Source: a virus. From it: a DNA stretch of 58,163 nucleotides. The notes beneath the pieces are model-generated. The model was given only the letters and a program-made list of their open reading frames with translations, was not told where the DNA came from and searched no databases. The stretch lies in the IMG/VR virus record IMGVR_UViG_3300032236_000551, positions 1 to 58,163 of that record, one strand, 5' to 3'. Each line of letters starts with the position of its first letter. Within the stretch, counting starts at the first letter, position 1. This document shows positions 1-8,908 of this stretch, one piece after another. The translations under genes were made by a program, and so were the position numbers.

Positions 1-121
1 CTTGAGTTGATGCACCAAGGGTACTGATATCAATCGTACCAGTTTCATTACTCACATCTTCAAAGTGAATAATAGTTTCTTGGTTTGTATTTCTTACCGT
101 AGTAAAATTCATTGTTGACAT
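1..121 (-). CDS. Small virion-associated protein, truncated by the window edge (N-terminal 40 aa)
   Basis: An open frame starts at ATG 121-119 and runs off the left edge with no stop, giving at least 40 residues. The start follows the stop of the upstream gene by 3 nt, and a GGGG stretch lies about 9 nt before it. A second in-frame ATG is codon 4. The sequence is polar and beta-prone (MSTMNFTTVRNTNQ at the N-terminus). In T4 the prohead core genes 67 and 68 are followed by gene 21, and this protein does not look like the gp21 protease. It is probably a small capsid or structural protein of unknown function. Only the N-terminus is visible. Confidence 0.6.
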   Translation of the reverse strand, partial: MSTMNFTTVRNTNQETIIHFEDVSNETGTIDISTLGASTQ

Positions 122-124
122 CTT

Positions 125-667
125 TTATTCCCCGAGTTCTTTTATAATTCTAATGAAGTTGTCTTTGCTTTCACGCATGTATTCAACAATCTCATTTTTG
201 TTCTCTAATACATTATTTAGTAGTTCTTGCGTAGATTCATTTATTGCAACAATAGATCCATCGTTAAGAACATACTGCAACTTTCCAGCAAATTCAGCAG
301 TCTTAGATTCTTTGATAGCTGTAACAACTGGGTCAATAGTAAACACATTGGAAGAGGCAAGTTCGATGTATGATTCGATCAAAGTATCTGTAATCTTTTC
401 GATGTTATGATATTGTCTAATATACTGTGCCACTTTTTCTTCTGGGATTGTCGTATCGATAGTATCTAATAGTTCTACATTTTCAATATATCTTTTAGCG
501 TATTCCCTTGCCTCTTCCAATGTGCTAACATTGGATTCAATGGACAAACCATTGATGTAAATCTCGTAGTCTTCCGTTACAGCCACATCGTGACCATACA
601 CCAAGAACGACGCAGTTAAACCTGCATCGCTCATTAGTCCTTTTTGGAATGACGAGAAAGATTTCAT
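125..667 (-). CDS. Prohead-region protein, 180 aa (position of T4 gp68)
   Basis: A 180-aa mostly helical, acidic protein. Its start overlaps the stop of the gp67-like gene by 4 nt, so translation is probably coupled. Gene order portal, gp67-like, this gene matches T4 20-67-68, where gp68 is a prohead scaffold-core component. I cannot claim direct similarity to gp68. Visible features are a hydrophobic N-terminal stretch (SDAGLTASFLVYGHDV), a helical middle and a charged helical C-terminus (EIVEYMRESKDNFIRIIKEL). A scaffold-associated role is inferred from position only. Confidence 0.6.
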   Translation of the reverse strand: MKSFSSFQKGLMSDAGLTASFLVYGHDVAVTEDYEIYINGLSIESNVSTLEEAREYAKRYIENVELLDTIDTTIPEEKVAQYIRQYHNIEKITDTLIESYIELASSNVFTIDPVVTAIKESKTAEFAGKLQYVLNDGSIVAINESTQELLNNVLENKNEIVEYMRESKDNFIRIIKELGE

Positions 668-1116
668 TTATTTAATTTCTTTAAAGTTAAAGCCAAACGA
701 GCACGCTTACCAGCTTTACCTGAATCATGCTCATGTTCTTTTTCATATTCAGAATTTGAAACACCTTCACGCTTAGCAGCAGCAGTCATTGATCCTGGTT
801 TTTTAATTGCGCCAGCAATCCAGTTTTTCTCATCCAACTCTTCTGCTTCTTCTTTAATCTTGCCTTCTTTTTTCTCTGCTTTTAATTCAGCAGCAAGCAA
901 CCATGCTGGTTTCTTTTTAGTTTCTGTTCCTTCTTCAACAACAGCTTCTTCATCTTCAGAAACTTCTTCTTGAGAAACAAACATACTTTGAGCCATGTCA
1001 GTACGCATTGCGTCTAACTTCTCAGAAACTTTGGAAGCCATAATTGAATTAAATGCATTATCAATTGCAGTTGCTTCGCCAGCTTCAATAGCGTCGATTA
1101 AATCACGAGTACTCAT
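664..1116 (-). CDS. Prohead core protein, gp67-like
   Basis: 150 aa. The N-terminal 45 residues (DLIDAIEAGEATAIDNAF, then MASKVSEKLDAMRTDMAQSMF) follow the pattern of the T4 gp67 N-terminus: an 'LIxAIxxxd' helix, then a lysine/alanine-rich helix ending in A-x-x-x-F. As in gp67, a Glu-rich acidic segment follows (residues 50-65). The extra C-terminal part, ending KRARLALTLKKLNK, is basic and absent from T4 gp67. In T4 this internal protein is part of the prohead scaffold and is cleaved by gp21. The gene lies directly after the portal gene with a 4-nt overlap, as in T4 (20-67). Confidence 0.65.
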   Translation of the reverse strand: MSTRDLIDAIEAGEATAIDNAFNSIMASKVSEKLDAMRTDMAQSMFVSQEEVSEDEEAVVEEGTETKKKPAWLLAAELKAEKKEGKIKEEAEELDEKNWIAGAIKKPGSMTAAAKREGVSNSEYEKEHEHDSGKAGKRARLALTLKKLNK

Positions 1117-2687
1117 TTACCTTCTCCTTGTTCTTCGCCAGTATCTAAATAACCAGCTTTATTTAATTCATCATTAGTGGCAACCTGTTGCACACCTTGC
1201 ATTTGTCCTTGTAACTGCGCATTAGTCAATTGGTATTCGCCTTCTTTCTTAATTTGGGCTTCTTCAGCTGCAATCTGATCTTCAGACATACGAAGAACAT
1301 TTTTCTTAACCCAATTAACAGAATAAAACTTACCGATATATGGTTCCATCTGAATCAATGCTTGGATACGATTATTTAAAATTTCAGTATCCTTCAACTC
1401 AGCAAACGCATTATCTTTCATAAAGTCATAGCGGATATCCTGTTTGATAGAATCCCACTCGTCTTCACGAATAATACCTTTGGCAATCAATTGAATTTTC
1501 AAAGCATCATTGAACAAATTGGTAAATCTCTTACGCAATCTGGCGATATACTTTTGAAACTTCAACTCATCACGACTAATCTCAGAAGAACGACCTAGTG
1601 TAAATCCACTGTCAGACTTCAATCGACTTGTTGGCACATTCAATGCCTGATATAATTTTTCTTGGAAATATTGGATATCTTGGATCTCGCCAAGATTTTG
1701 ACCACCTGGAAGTGTAGTAATTTCTGTTCCCTTACCACCTTCACGACGAGGCATCCAAAAATCTTCAAGCATCGAAAGGAATTTACGATCATCACGGACT
1801 TCGCCAGTGTTGGCATCGTAAACAACTTTATTGCGATAACGATTCATTAAATCATTAACATATTGCTCTGCTTTAACTTTTGGCAGATTACCCACATCAA
1901 CATAAAATATTCTGCGCTCTGGTGCACGAGAGATACGATAGATAACAACAGCATCTTCGATCATCTTTAATTGGTTGACTGGTTTAATCGCTTTATGCAA
2001 ATGCGACAACATCATACCAGTATTATTATCAACCATACCAGAACCACAGTATAACACAGAGTCTAGCGTTAAACGAATACCCTGAGTTGTTTGTTCTGAA
2101 ATCCCTTTGTCATTGTAGATATAGTATTCATCAATACCAACTACAACTTCAACACCTTTTTTATCTTTATCTTTTCTGATGTTTTTGATTTTACGAATCT
2201 TACGAGGGTCGATCGGTCTTAACTCGACGATACCATTTCTTGGATTCTTTTCATCAATCAGAATATGGAAGTATAGTCTTCCGTCAATATACCATGTGCG
2301 GAAAAGGTCGTGACCTTTATCCGAAAACTTTAACAGCTTTAAAACATTTTCATATTCTTCTCGTATCTTCTTTTTGATACTGTCAGAAACTTTAATGTCG
2401 TCAGCAATAATTTTAACTGCTTCGTGGTCTTCTTCAACCACCAGTGATTCATTTACAATATCTTCAATCGCACTATCGCAATCTGGATATTGAGAAACTT
2501 CACGATACCTACGGATCAAATCATTTTCGTTCTTAACAACACCTTCCATGTCAACAACTAGAGAGTAATACGCTCCAGCGTTGACGGAAGTTGTTACTGT
2601 TGAACCATCATCAGGTTGAGGAGCTACCACTGAAGGTAACTCCTTCTCCTGTTTGCGTTTTATTTCAAAACCGAATAATTCAGCCAT
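1113..2687 (-). CDS. gp20: Portal vertex protein
   Basis: 524 aa, the same length as T4 gp20. The portal dodecamer is the DNA entry channel at the unique capsid vertex; it initiates prohead assembly and docks the terminase. Recognisable T4-family segments include LVVDMEGVVKNENDLIRRYR near residue 45, the arginine-rich PRRE segment near 310, and QYFQEKLYQALNVPTSRL near 340. The C-terminus is Gln-rich. The TTGAGG before the start is a modest ribosome site. It follows the tail tube gene and precedes prohead core genes, the T4 order 19-20-67. Confidence 0.93.
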   Translation of the reverse strand: MAELFGFEIKRKQEKELPSVVAPQPDDGSTVTTSVNAGAYYSLVVDMEGVVKNENDLIRRYREVSQYPDCDSAIEDIVNESLVVEEDHEAVKIIADDIKVSDSIKKKIREEYENVLKLLKFSDKGHDLFRTWYIDGRLYFHILIDEKNPRNGIVELRPIDPRKIRKIKNIRKDKDKKGVEVVVGIDEYYIYNDKGISEQTTQGIRLTLDSVLYCGSGMVDNNTGMMLSHLHKAIKPVNQLKMIEDAVVIYRISRAPERRIFYVDVGNLPKVKAEQYVNDLMNRYRNKVVYDANTGEVRDDRKFLSMLEDFWMPRREGGKGTEITTLPGGQNLGEIQDIQYFQEKLYQALNVPTSRLKSDSGFTLGRSSEISRDELKFQKYIARLRKRFTNLFNDALKIQLIAKGIIREDEWDSIKQDIRYDFMKDNAFAELKDTEILNNRIQALIQMEPYIGKFYSVNWVKKNVLRMSEDQIAAEEAQIKKEGEYQLTNAQLQGQMQGVQQVATNDELNKAGYLDTGEEQGEGK

Positions 2688-2708
2688 TATATAACCTCAA
2701 GTTAAAAC

Positions 2709-2729
2709 CTAAGTCCCGAAGGAATTAAG
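2709..2729 (-). terminator. Possible weak intrinsic terminator after gp19
   Basis: Read on the minus strand, an imperfect hairpin (8 pairs, one bulge, one mismatch) is closed by a UUCG tetraloop and overlaps the gp19 stop codon; a short U-run (GUUUU) follows. This could lower read-through from the highly expressed tube gene into the portal gene. The stem is imperfect and the U-tract short, so it may be only an RNA-stability element. Confidence 0.4.
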
Positions 2730-3321
2730 TTGGAATTGGGAACGAACCAATTGGAGTATTGATAGTGGTATTAATACCAAAACCAGAACCACCAGATGAA
2801 GTATCAGAAACCCAGTAATTGTATTGGAATGTCACATCGAATGTTTCGACTTGATTTGTTGTTTCATAATCCAAACCGATTGCACTAACCGAAATTGGAT
2901 ACGCATCGATAAATTGATACGATTTAACTGTTGCGCCATTACGATCTAATTGATTAACAGCCATCTGAACTTGGTAGTCAGTTGGGTTTACACGACCCAA
3001 AGTAGTACCATTGTTCTGAATGCCGTTTGACCAAGTTTCAAAAGCATTTCTGATATTGAAGTTGGTATCATTATAGATTGTAACTGACCACTGTTCGAAA
3101 GTTCTTTCGCCAGCGATGTTTACCTGACGACCACGATATTGCAATGCAATGTTTTCGAGAGTAGATGCAGGTAGTGATGTTGCTTTGCAAAGGAATTGAC
3201 CTTGCAAACCAGCAATGCCAGCTAAAGTTACATATGATGGGAAAGCCAAATCAACACGGAATTGATTAGGACGAGCACCACCACCGATCAGTTGGGCTTT
3301 AAAATCAGCAATATTTGCCAT
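2725..3321 (-). CDS. gp19: Tail tube protein
   Basis: 198 aa, somewhat longer than T4 gp19 (163 aa). Hexamers of this protein stack to form the inner tail tube that carries DNA and is driven through the envelope when the sheath contracts. The gp19 fold is supported by the N-terminal PNQFRVDLAFPSYV strand, a central FEQWSVTIYNDTNFNIRN segment and the C-terminal ETFDVTFQYNYW strand, the last being a typical gp19 signature. A strong ribosome site (AAAGGAG) and a promoter-like CTAAATAG lie in the 29-nt gap from the sheath gene, suiting a very abundant product. Confidence 0.93.
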   Translation of the reverse strand: MANIADFKAQLIGGGARPNQFRVDLAFPSYVTLAGIAGLQGQFLCKATSLPASTLENIALQYRGRQVNIAGERTFEQWSVTIYNDTNFNIRNAFETWSNGIQNNGTTLGRVNPTDYQVQMAVNQLDRNGATVKSYQFIDAYPISVSAIGLDYETTNQVETFDVTFQYNYWVSDTSSGGSGFGINTTINTPIGSFPIPT

Positions 3322-3339
3322 TTGTTATCTCCTTTATCT

Positions 3340-3347
3340 CTATTTAG
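3340..3347 (-). promoter_or_regulatory. T4-like late promoter (CTAAATAG) for gp19
   Basis: On the minus strand CTAAATAG sits in the short sheath-tube gap, 18 nt before the gp19 start and just upstream of its AAAGGAG ribosome site. The TAAATA core matches the T4 late promoter element, which the phage sigma-like factor gp55 recognises. Related motifs recur in most gaps of this window. Confidence 0.55.
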
Positions 3348-3350
3348 GCA

Positions 3351-5534
3351 TTAACCACCGATCTCTGTAAAGTTCGCAGAAGAGCGAGCAGCAACAAAGT
3401 TCAGAGTAATGAAGTTGATAGAGCGATTTGGCTTAATGAAGATATCAGCAACGAACTGGTTAGCGTCGATAACAGCACCAGTATTATTGGTGTCATCGCA
3501 CTTAACACGGAAGTCTACGATACCACGACGACCTTGAACATCACGGAGGAATGGCTCGACTAAGTTCTTGAACTGAGCACGAGTAAATCCATCATTGAAT
3601 TCAAACAACTGGAATTTAGCAGCAGTTGCAATTGCCTTCTCAAGAACGATAAACAAGCGACGGACATTGATACGATCAAATGCGCTTGGTTTAGCTTGAA
3701 GAGTCTTGTCACCGTAAAGAACAATTCCTTGTCCTGGGAAAGAAACAACTGGGTTAACACCAGCTTTGTAGAGAGCATCTCTAGCAGTTTGATCTGGGTT
3801 GAACGCCAACTTAACGATGTTCTTGATAGTACCACGATTGTATCCACCTGGAGAATACCATGCATCATTAGTTTGATCTGTACGAGCGCACAAACCAGCG
3901 ATGTCAGCATTCAATGGAACATAACGATATCTATCGTTGTAACGATCGTACTGATATTTGTAACCAGAATCCATAACAGCGTAGCTGTGGATAGTATTCA
4001 TCATATTGCGGAAAGCAATAACTTTATCAGTTGAAGAAGAAGTGTTACCAATAATTGGATCACCAGAATCAACATCTTGTGGAGAAACGAAAGCAACGCA
4101 GTCAGCACGAGTTTGAGCGATGTCAGCGATCATTGCAGCAGTTTCAGCATCAGCTTTACCAGCGATCAATAAGCTGATATCATACAATTCAGCATTTGAG
4201 AACAAGTCGTAAGCAGATTGTTGTTGGCCAGTAGTGATTGTATAATCATCAACACCACCAGACAACTGCCAGTATGCTGGAGCAGATGCGCTAGTAAATG
4301 CAGTTGATTCAGCAGAAGTTCCCCAATCAGCATTCATACCTTGTGGTAAATCTGTCCACCATACATAGGCAGAAGAAGTATTGATTACATTCTTGTAGTA
4401 GTTGTTTGTGCCGTCTGATTTACGAGCATCAGATGCTTTAGAAGCAAAAGCAAATTTCTCAAGAACAGTTCCTGGAACACCAGTCCATTTACCAATTGAG
4501 TCAACAACAACGATATGCAATTCATCGTTTGATCCGCCAATACCAGCTGCATAAGCAGAAGTTCCTGGAGCTGAATCAAAGTTTGACATGTAATCCCAGT
4601 CAGCAAAAGTATCAGCATCAGCATAAGAAACTAACAATGAGTTACCTAATGAGCCTGGATATTTTGCAGCGAACTCGCCAATTACACCACCACCATTAAC
4701 GAATGATGCTAGGTAGTCTTCAGAGTTTTTAATTTTTACACCAGCAGTTGTAATTGCTCTGTTTAAAGTAGCAGTAACTCCTGAAGGAGGAGCAGCAACA
4801 GTAACAGTTGGAGCTTCTGCATAACCAGTACCAGCATTATCGATAACAACGCTAGCAATAGTTGAAGCAGCAATAGTTACAGTACCAGCAGAAGCTGGAG
4901 CAGTATGTGTACCAGTAATAGTAACAGTTGGAGTTGCTTTGTAACCAGTTCCTGGCTCATCGATAACGATACCAGTAATTACACCGCCAACAACAGTAGC
5001 ATGAGCAGTAGCAGTAGTATTACCATCACCACCTGGAGCAGAAATAGTAATTGATACTGAATCGTAACCTGTACCGCCAGAAGCAACTGCAATCGCAGTA
5101 ATTGAACCACCAGATAAAGTTACATGCGCAGTAGCCTGAACACCACCATCTTCATCAGGAGCACTGATGGTAACATGAGGTGCAGCAGCAGTAGAGGTAT
5201 AACCACTACCTGCGTTATTAATTGTTAGGCTAGAAAGACCGCCTGTTTTTGTTGCGACAGCATTTTTACCATTTGTTGAATCAGTACGAACTAACAAAAG
5301 ATTGTTAGCGTATGACAGGAAGTTAGCTGCTGAAAAGAAAGATTGGAAGTTGGAATCGTTTGGTTTTCCGAATTGTTGAACCAAAACATTTTCCGAAGAA
5401 ACTGTGATAGGTTGCATAACTGGACCCCAAGCAAAAGATCCCGCAAATGCACCAACAGAAGAACTAACTGCTGGAACGATTGACGAAAAGTCTTTTTCTA
5501 CGACTGCAACACCTGGACTAAGTTGAAAAGGCAT
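3351..5534 (-). CDS. gp18: Contractile tail sheath protein with inserted GxGY repeats
   Basis: 727 aa against 659 in T4 gp18. The N-terminus (PFQLSPGVAVVEKDFSSIVPAV) is the classic sheath start, and the C-terminal region (RINVRRLFIVLEKAIATA, then FEFNDGFTRAQFKNLVEPFL) is the conserved sheath core. The sheath surrounds the tube and contracts to drive infection. Residues about 100-265 are an insertion of four beta repeats, each with a G[ST]GY turn (GSGYT, GTGYD, GTGYK, GTGYA), probably decorating the outer tail surface. It has its own promoter-like motif and an AAGGAG ribosome site. Confidence 0.95.
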   Translation of the reverse strand: MPFQLSPGVAVVEKDFSSIVPAVSSSVGAFAGSFAWGPVMQPITVSSENVLVQQFGKPNDSNFQSFFSAANFLSYANNLLLVRTDSTNGKNAVATKTGGLSSLTINNAGSGYTSTAAAPHVTISAPDEDGGVQATAHVTLSGGSITAIAVASGGTGYDSVSITISAPGGDGNTTATAHATVVGGVITGIVIDEPGTGYKATPTVTITGTHTAPASAGTVTIAASTIASVVIDNAGTGYAEAPTVTVAAPPSGVTATLNRAITTAGVKIKNSEDYLASFVNGGGVIGEFAAKYPGSLGNSLLVSYADADTFADWDYMSNFDSAPGTSAYAAGIGGSNDELHIVVVDSIGKWTGVPGTVLEKFAFASKASDARKSDGTNNYYKNVINTSSAYVWWTDLPQGMNADWGTSAESTAFTSASAPAYWQLSGGVDDYTITTGQQQSAYDLFSNAELYDISLLIAGKADAETAAMIADIAQTRADCVAFVSPQDVDSGDPIIGNTSSSTDKVIAFRNMMNTIHSYAVMDSGYKYQYDRYNDRYRYVPLNADIAGLCARTDQTNDAWYSPGGYNRGTIKNIVKLAFNPDQTARDALYKAGVNPVVSFPGQGIVLYGDKTLQAKPSAFDRINVRRLFIVLEKAIATAAKFQLFEFNDGFTRAQFKNLVEPFLRDVQGRRGIVDFRVKCDDTNNTGAVIDANQFVADIFIKPNRSINFITLNFVAARSSANFTEIGG

Positions 5535-5595
5535 TGTAATTCTCCTTGTTACATTTACATGTTATTTGTTTGTGCCATCTAAGCATTCACTATAT

Positions 5596-5602
5596 TATTT
5601 AG
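5596..5602 (-). promoter_or_regulatory. T4-like late promoter (CTAAATA) for gp18
   Basis: CTAAATA on the minus strand, in the 81-nt gap between the large terminase and sheath genes, one of the longer gaps in this strand. The leader would be about 50 nt. A strongly expressed sheath gene downstream of the weakly needed terminase gene is a sensible place for a separate late promoter. Confidence 0.55.
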
Positions 5603-5615
5603 TTTTTTCCACTTT

Positions 5616-7253
5616 TTAGAAATTATGAAGCACTGGCTCTTCCGAACCTTGCCCATCAGTGATAAACCCAAATGGCGTTAATTCATCCTCAATCGCTTTA
5701 ATACGAGTTCTGTAAATCAGATCCCTGAGATTGATATCATTTAAATCTTTAAAATACGGCTGAGTAGTCAGCCACCCAAATAGAACCAAAGTCATTACTA
5801 AGTCGTCATTGTACCCATCATCAGCAGCATACGAACCTCTGTATTCTATGAAAGTTGTAATTTCTGAAATAATGTCTGCGTCTGGGATCAATAATTTTTG
5901 TTCCTCGACAAGAGCCTTCAGATTCATACAACCAATTCTTTTCACCTTTCTGTCGGTAACCACACCCAACTGGGCACGACCACCTCCGAAACCACCAGAA
6001 ACTGTTTGTCCCTGAGAATTCCTATTAACAAAAAGAAGATTATCATATTCCAACTCGTGGTGTAGAATATTAGCAACCTGCTCACTTATATTTATCTCTA
6101 CTAAAATGTAGGCATTATTATATTCTTTAGCCAGCTTATAGATGAAGTTTGGATATAGTAAGGCAGATACATCGTTTTTTCTAAATTTCGCCACAATTTT
6201 ATATGGCGCAGTTGTAATATCGATCACAGTAAAAGCAGAATAATCCTGCTCAAGACCACTAGCCACATCGGCTACGAGAACATAGGAATGTGGTGGTTTA
6301 ACAATTTTCTTACCAGTTTCTGGATCGGTTTTATTTGTATCTTCTTCGTAGACTGGTTCTTCGTAAACATCCAATCCATCTTTAGAATATAACGGATAAG
6401 AAGGTGACATCATTCCGATGACATCAGCATTAATAAGAGTAAGGGCAGAACCAAGGAATTTACAAAGAACCTCTTGATTAAATTTAAGGTCACCAAGGAT
6501 TCCCCTTTGTTCTTCAGCCCACTCTTTTGTTCTACCTGGAATTTCCCAATATGGAATAAAACAGTTTACGAAACCATTGCGACCATTTTCGGCATCGTTC
6601 CAGAATTTCCAGAAATGATTATACCCAAGAGGGGTACTGGATAACAGGATCTTTGTCGTTTCGCCAGCTGAGATTGTAGGATAAACAGAAGTAAAAAACT
6701 GGTCAGCAACAGTATTGGGAATGATTGCAGCCTCATCGACATATAAAAGATTAACAGATTTACCACGAATACCAGAAGTAGAAGTAGCAGCAGTGAATAC
6801 TTTGGATCCATTTTCTAACTCAACATCCCCTTTGTTCCATGACTTAACACCCTGTTGAAGCCATATTGGTAAACCTTCATACATTGTTTGATAACGAGCA
6901 AGAACCTCTCGAGCAGCAGTCGCTTTGTTAGCTAGAATCGCTACTGTTTTGGCTTCTTGGAATAATGTATACCAAAGAATATATGCAGCGGAGGAAGTTG
7001 TTTTACCTTGCTGACGACCTTCCATAAGAATAACTTTACGATTCTCATGGATAATTTTTAATTTCTTTTTCTGACAATCGTATAATTTAAATAACTGAAG
7101 ACCATGATCGAGAGTAACGATTTGGCAATAAGTTTCAATAAAGTAAATATAGTCAGTCCTACACTTAACAATCTCCTGTATCTGTTCTTGAGTAAACTGA
7201 ACAGGAACACCGATCGCTTTTAAGTTTGGATTTGCATTATATATTTGTGCCAT
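5616..7253 (-). CDS. gp17: Terminase large subunit
   Basis: 545 aa (T4 gp17 is 610). This is the ATP-driven packaging motor and headful nuclease that docks on the portal. N-terminal ATPase: Walker A GRQQGKTT at residues 79-86, Walker B LLYVDE at 169-174 with the catalytic Glu, coupling motif LSSTP near 204-208. C-terminal RNase H-like nuclease: acidic residues D329 (VADVASG), E386 (ILVEIN) and D483/D484 (GYNDDL). All key motifs are intact. Unlike T4, the small subunit gene is not upstream but lies about 50 kb away on the other strand at 56872. Confidence 0.96.
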   Translation of the reverse strand: MAQIYNANPNLKAIGVPVQFTQEQIQEIVKCRTDYIYFIETYCQIVTLDHGLQLFKLYDCQKKKLKIIHENRKVILMEGRQQGKTTSSAAYILWYTLFQEAKTVAILANKATAAREVLARYQTMYEGLPIWLQQGVKSWNKGDVELENGSKVFTAATSTSGIRGKSVNLLYVDEAAIIPNTVADQFFTSVYPTISAGETTKILLSSTPLGYNHFWKFWNDAENGRNGFVNCFIPYWEIPGRTKEWAEEQRGILGDLKFNQEVLCKFLGSALTLINADVIGMMSPSYPLYSKDGLDVYEEPVYEEDTNKTDPETGKKIVKPPHSYVLVADVASGLEQDYSAFTVIDITTAPYKIVAKFRKNDVSALLYPNFIYKLAKEYNNAYILVEINISEQVANILHHELEYDNLLFVNRNSQGQTVSGGFGGGRAQLGVVTDRKVKRIGCMNLKALVEEQKLLIPDADIISEITTFIEYRGSYAADDGYNDDLVMTLVLFGWLTTQPYFKDLNDINLRDLIYRTRIKAIEDELTPFGFITDGQGSEEPVLHNF

Positions 7254-7256
7254 GTT

Positions 7257-7991
7257 TTACAGTGCGTCTTGCCAAGATTGTGTAATATCACCATTACTAA
7301 AGTCGCCAACTGCATTATACTTGGTACCAAAATCAGTACCAGTTGCATTGACATAAACTGTATTGATTGGACCACCAGCGGAAATTGGACCAAAGAAATT
7401 CATTTTAAGAGTAAAAGTAATTGTATAAATTACCATGCGTCTTTCTTGAAACTCACCATCAAAGTTATCTTCGATACTAACATTATTCATAATAATAGGA
7501 ATATCAAGATCAACACTCATTCTTGGAATGGCTTTGATAACTAAAGTAAACTCTGGTGTAAAGAATGGTAATATTTGCTCAACAATCTGCAAAGCATCTT
7601 CTTGAGTCTTAGTAAGAATATACAATGAAACATCAATATTGTATGGCACTGGTGAATATTGAGTTTTCATTGTTGGCGCAGAAGGGTTGCTATTATCATA
7701 ACAAGAAATCTGAGCCATACGATTTGTTTTGCGAGAAGCGTCATACGACATACCAGTAATCTCAAAAGACATTCTTGGCATTGTAGTATAGGTATGTTTT
7801 TCTAATGATGGATCTTGTTCAACACGAACTAGCCATTTTTCTTTTGGTGCATATGTTAGTGGAATAACAATTTCTTGCCCAATAGTTCCGTCAGTTTTTT
7901 CTCTTTGAATTTTAAGATTACTGAACATCGAACCGAAAGCAACAATAACTTTACGAGTTAATCCGTGATAAAATGGAGGTACATTAAGCAT
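7257..7991 (-). CDS. gp15: Tail terminator / sheath stabiliser
   Basis: 244 aa (T4 gp15 is 272). gp15 forms the hexamer that caps the finished tail tube and sheath and joins the tail to the neck. The N-terminal MLNVPPFYHGLTRKVIVAFGSMF and the middle segment TMPRMSFEITGMSYDASRKTN are recognisable T4 gp15-family features. The start codon overlaps the gp14 stop by one base (TAATG). The order 13-14-15-17 is that of T4 with only gene 16 missing. Confidence 0.9.
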   Translation of the reverse strand: MLNVPPFYHGLTRKVIVAFGSMFSNLKIQREKTDGTIGQEIVIPLTYAPKEKWLVRVEQDPSLEKHTYTTMPRMSFEITGMSYDASRKTNRMAQISCYDNSNPSAPTMKTQYSPVPYNIDVSLYILTKTQEDALQIVEQILPFFTPEFTLVIKAIPRMSVDLDIPIIMNNVSIEDNFDGEFQERRMVIYTITFTLKMNFFGPISAGGPINTVYVNATGTDFGTKYNAVGDFSNGDITQSWQDAL

Positions 7992-8905
7992 TATTGAATA
8001 TCCCCGAACGGATTATTAACATTGAATACCAAATCTGTTGCTTCTGATTTAAACTTAACATTATCACCATAAGAGTTTGGTAAATCTGGATCTGGTTCAA
8101 TTGTGCAATAACCAGTTGCTTGATCACCAACATCTGGCGCAGCAATTTGTAATGTTGGTGCGGTATCGTATCCAGTTCCAACATCAGTAATAGTCAATTT
8201 AGTAACTGCACCACCAGAAATTGTAGCGACAACTTTAGCTGGCTTCCATGCAGCAGTTCCATTACCACCACTCAATATAACTTCAGGAACTGAAGTATAT
8301 CCAGAACCACCATAAGTTAAGAATACATGGGTAACTGCACCAGTTGCATTTCTTGCGTAATCAGTATCGTAAGATTTAAGAGTTTCGAAAACATCGATAT
8401 CTTTGAATCCAGTATCGATATGCTCGGAAGCATATTGGAAAAGTTCAACTTGAAGTTTGTAAACATATAGTTTACCAAGTTGATAAAATGGATCTTGGTG
8501 TTGAACAAACTTAATTTCAAATAAACCTTTTGTTAAAGGAAAATATAATAAATCTCCCTCACAAGGTCTATTTGGAAGTTGAGCTGCTCCGAATCTACCA
8601 ACCAACTGATCCCATCTACGACGAGCAACAGTAAGGGTTGCAGACTGTTCCATCATCAAACCAAATTTATTAATGAATGCGCCTTGTCCCTCGAATCCAT
8701 CTACAGACTCGAGATACATTTCAATACCGAATGCCTGTTTAAATTCAGACAAACGATCTTCACCCAAGATATTATCTTTTGCTACGAGAATTCTTGGAAT
8801 GTAATAGAAGTCCTGTCCATAAATCTGTAAGGACTCTATAATAATATCTTCCAGTAGGTATTGCTCGTTGCCAGTACCTTGAGAAAAGTAAACATTTCTT
8901 GCCAC
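7991..8905 (-). CDS. gp14: Neck protein with GxGY insertion
   Basis: 304 aa against 256 in T4 gp14. gp13 and gp14 form the neck that closes the filled head and binds the tail. The N-terminus (QGTGNEQYLLEDIIIESLQI, then DFYYIPRILVAKDNILGED) is strongly gp14-like. Between about residues 190 and 275 there is an insertion with at least two beta repeats (GGSGYTSVPEV, VGTGYDTAPTL) of the type also found in the sheath and gp8. The gp14 C-terminus resumes after it (DLVFNVNNPFGDIQ). Confidence 0.9.
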   Translation of the reverse strand: MARNVYFSQGTGNEQYLLEDIIIESLQIYGQDFYYIPRILVAKDNILGEDRLSEFKQAFGIEMYLESVDGFEGQGAFINKFGLMMEQSATLTVARRRWDQLVGRFGAAQLPNRPCEGDLLYFPLTKGLFEIKFVQHQDPFYQLGKLYVYKLQVELFQYASEHIDTGFKDIDVFETLKSYDTDYARNATGAVTHVFLTYGGSGYTSVPEVILSGGNGTAAWKPAKVVATISGGAVTKLTITDVGTGYDTAPTLQIAAPDVGDQATGYCTIEPDPDLPNSYGDNVKFKSEATDLVFNVNNPFGDIQ

Positions 8906-8908
8906 AAT

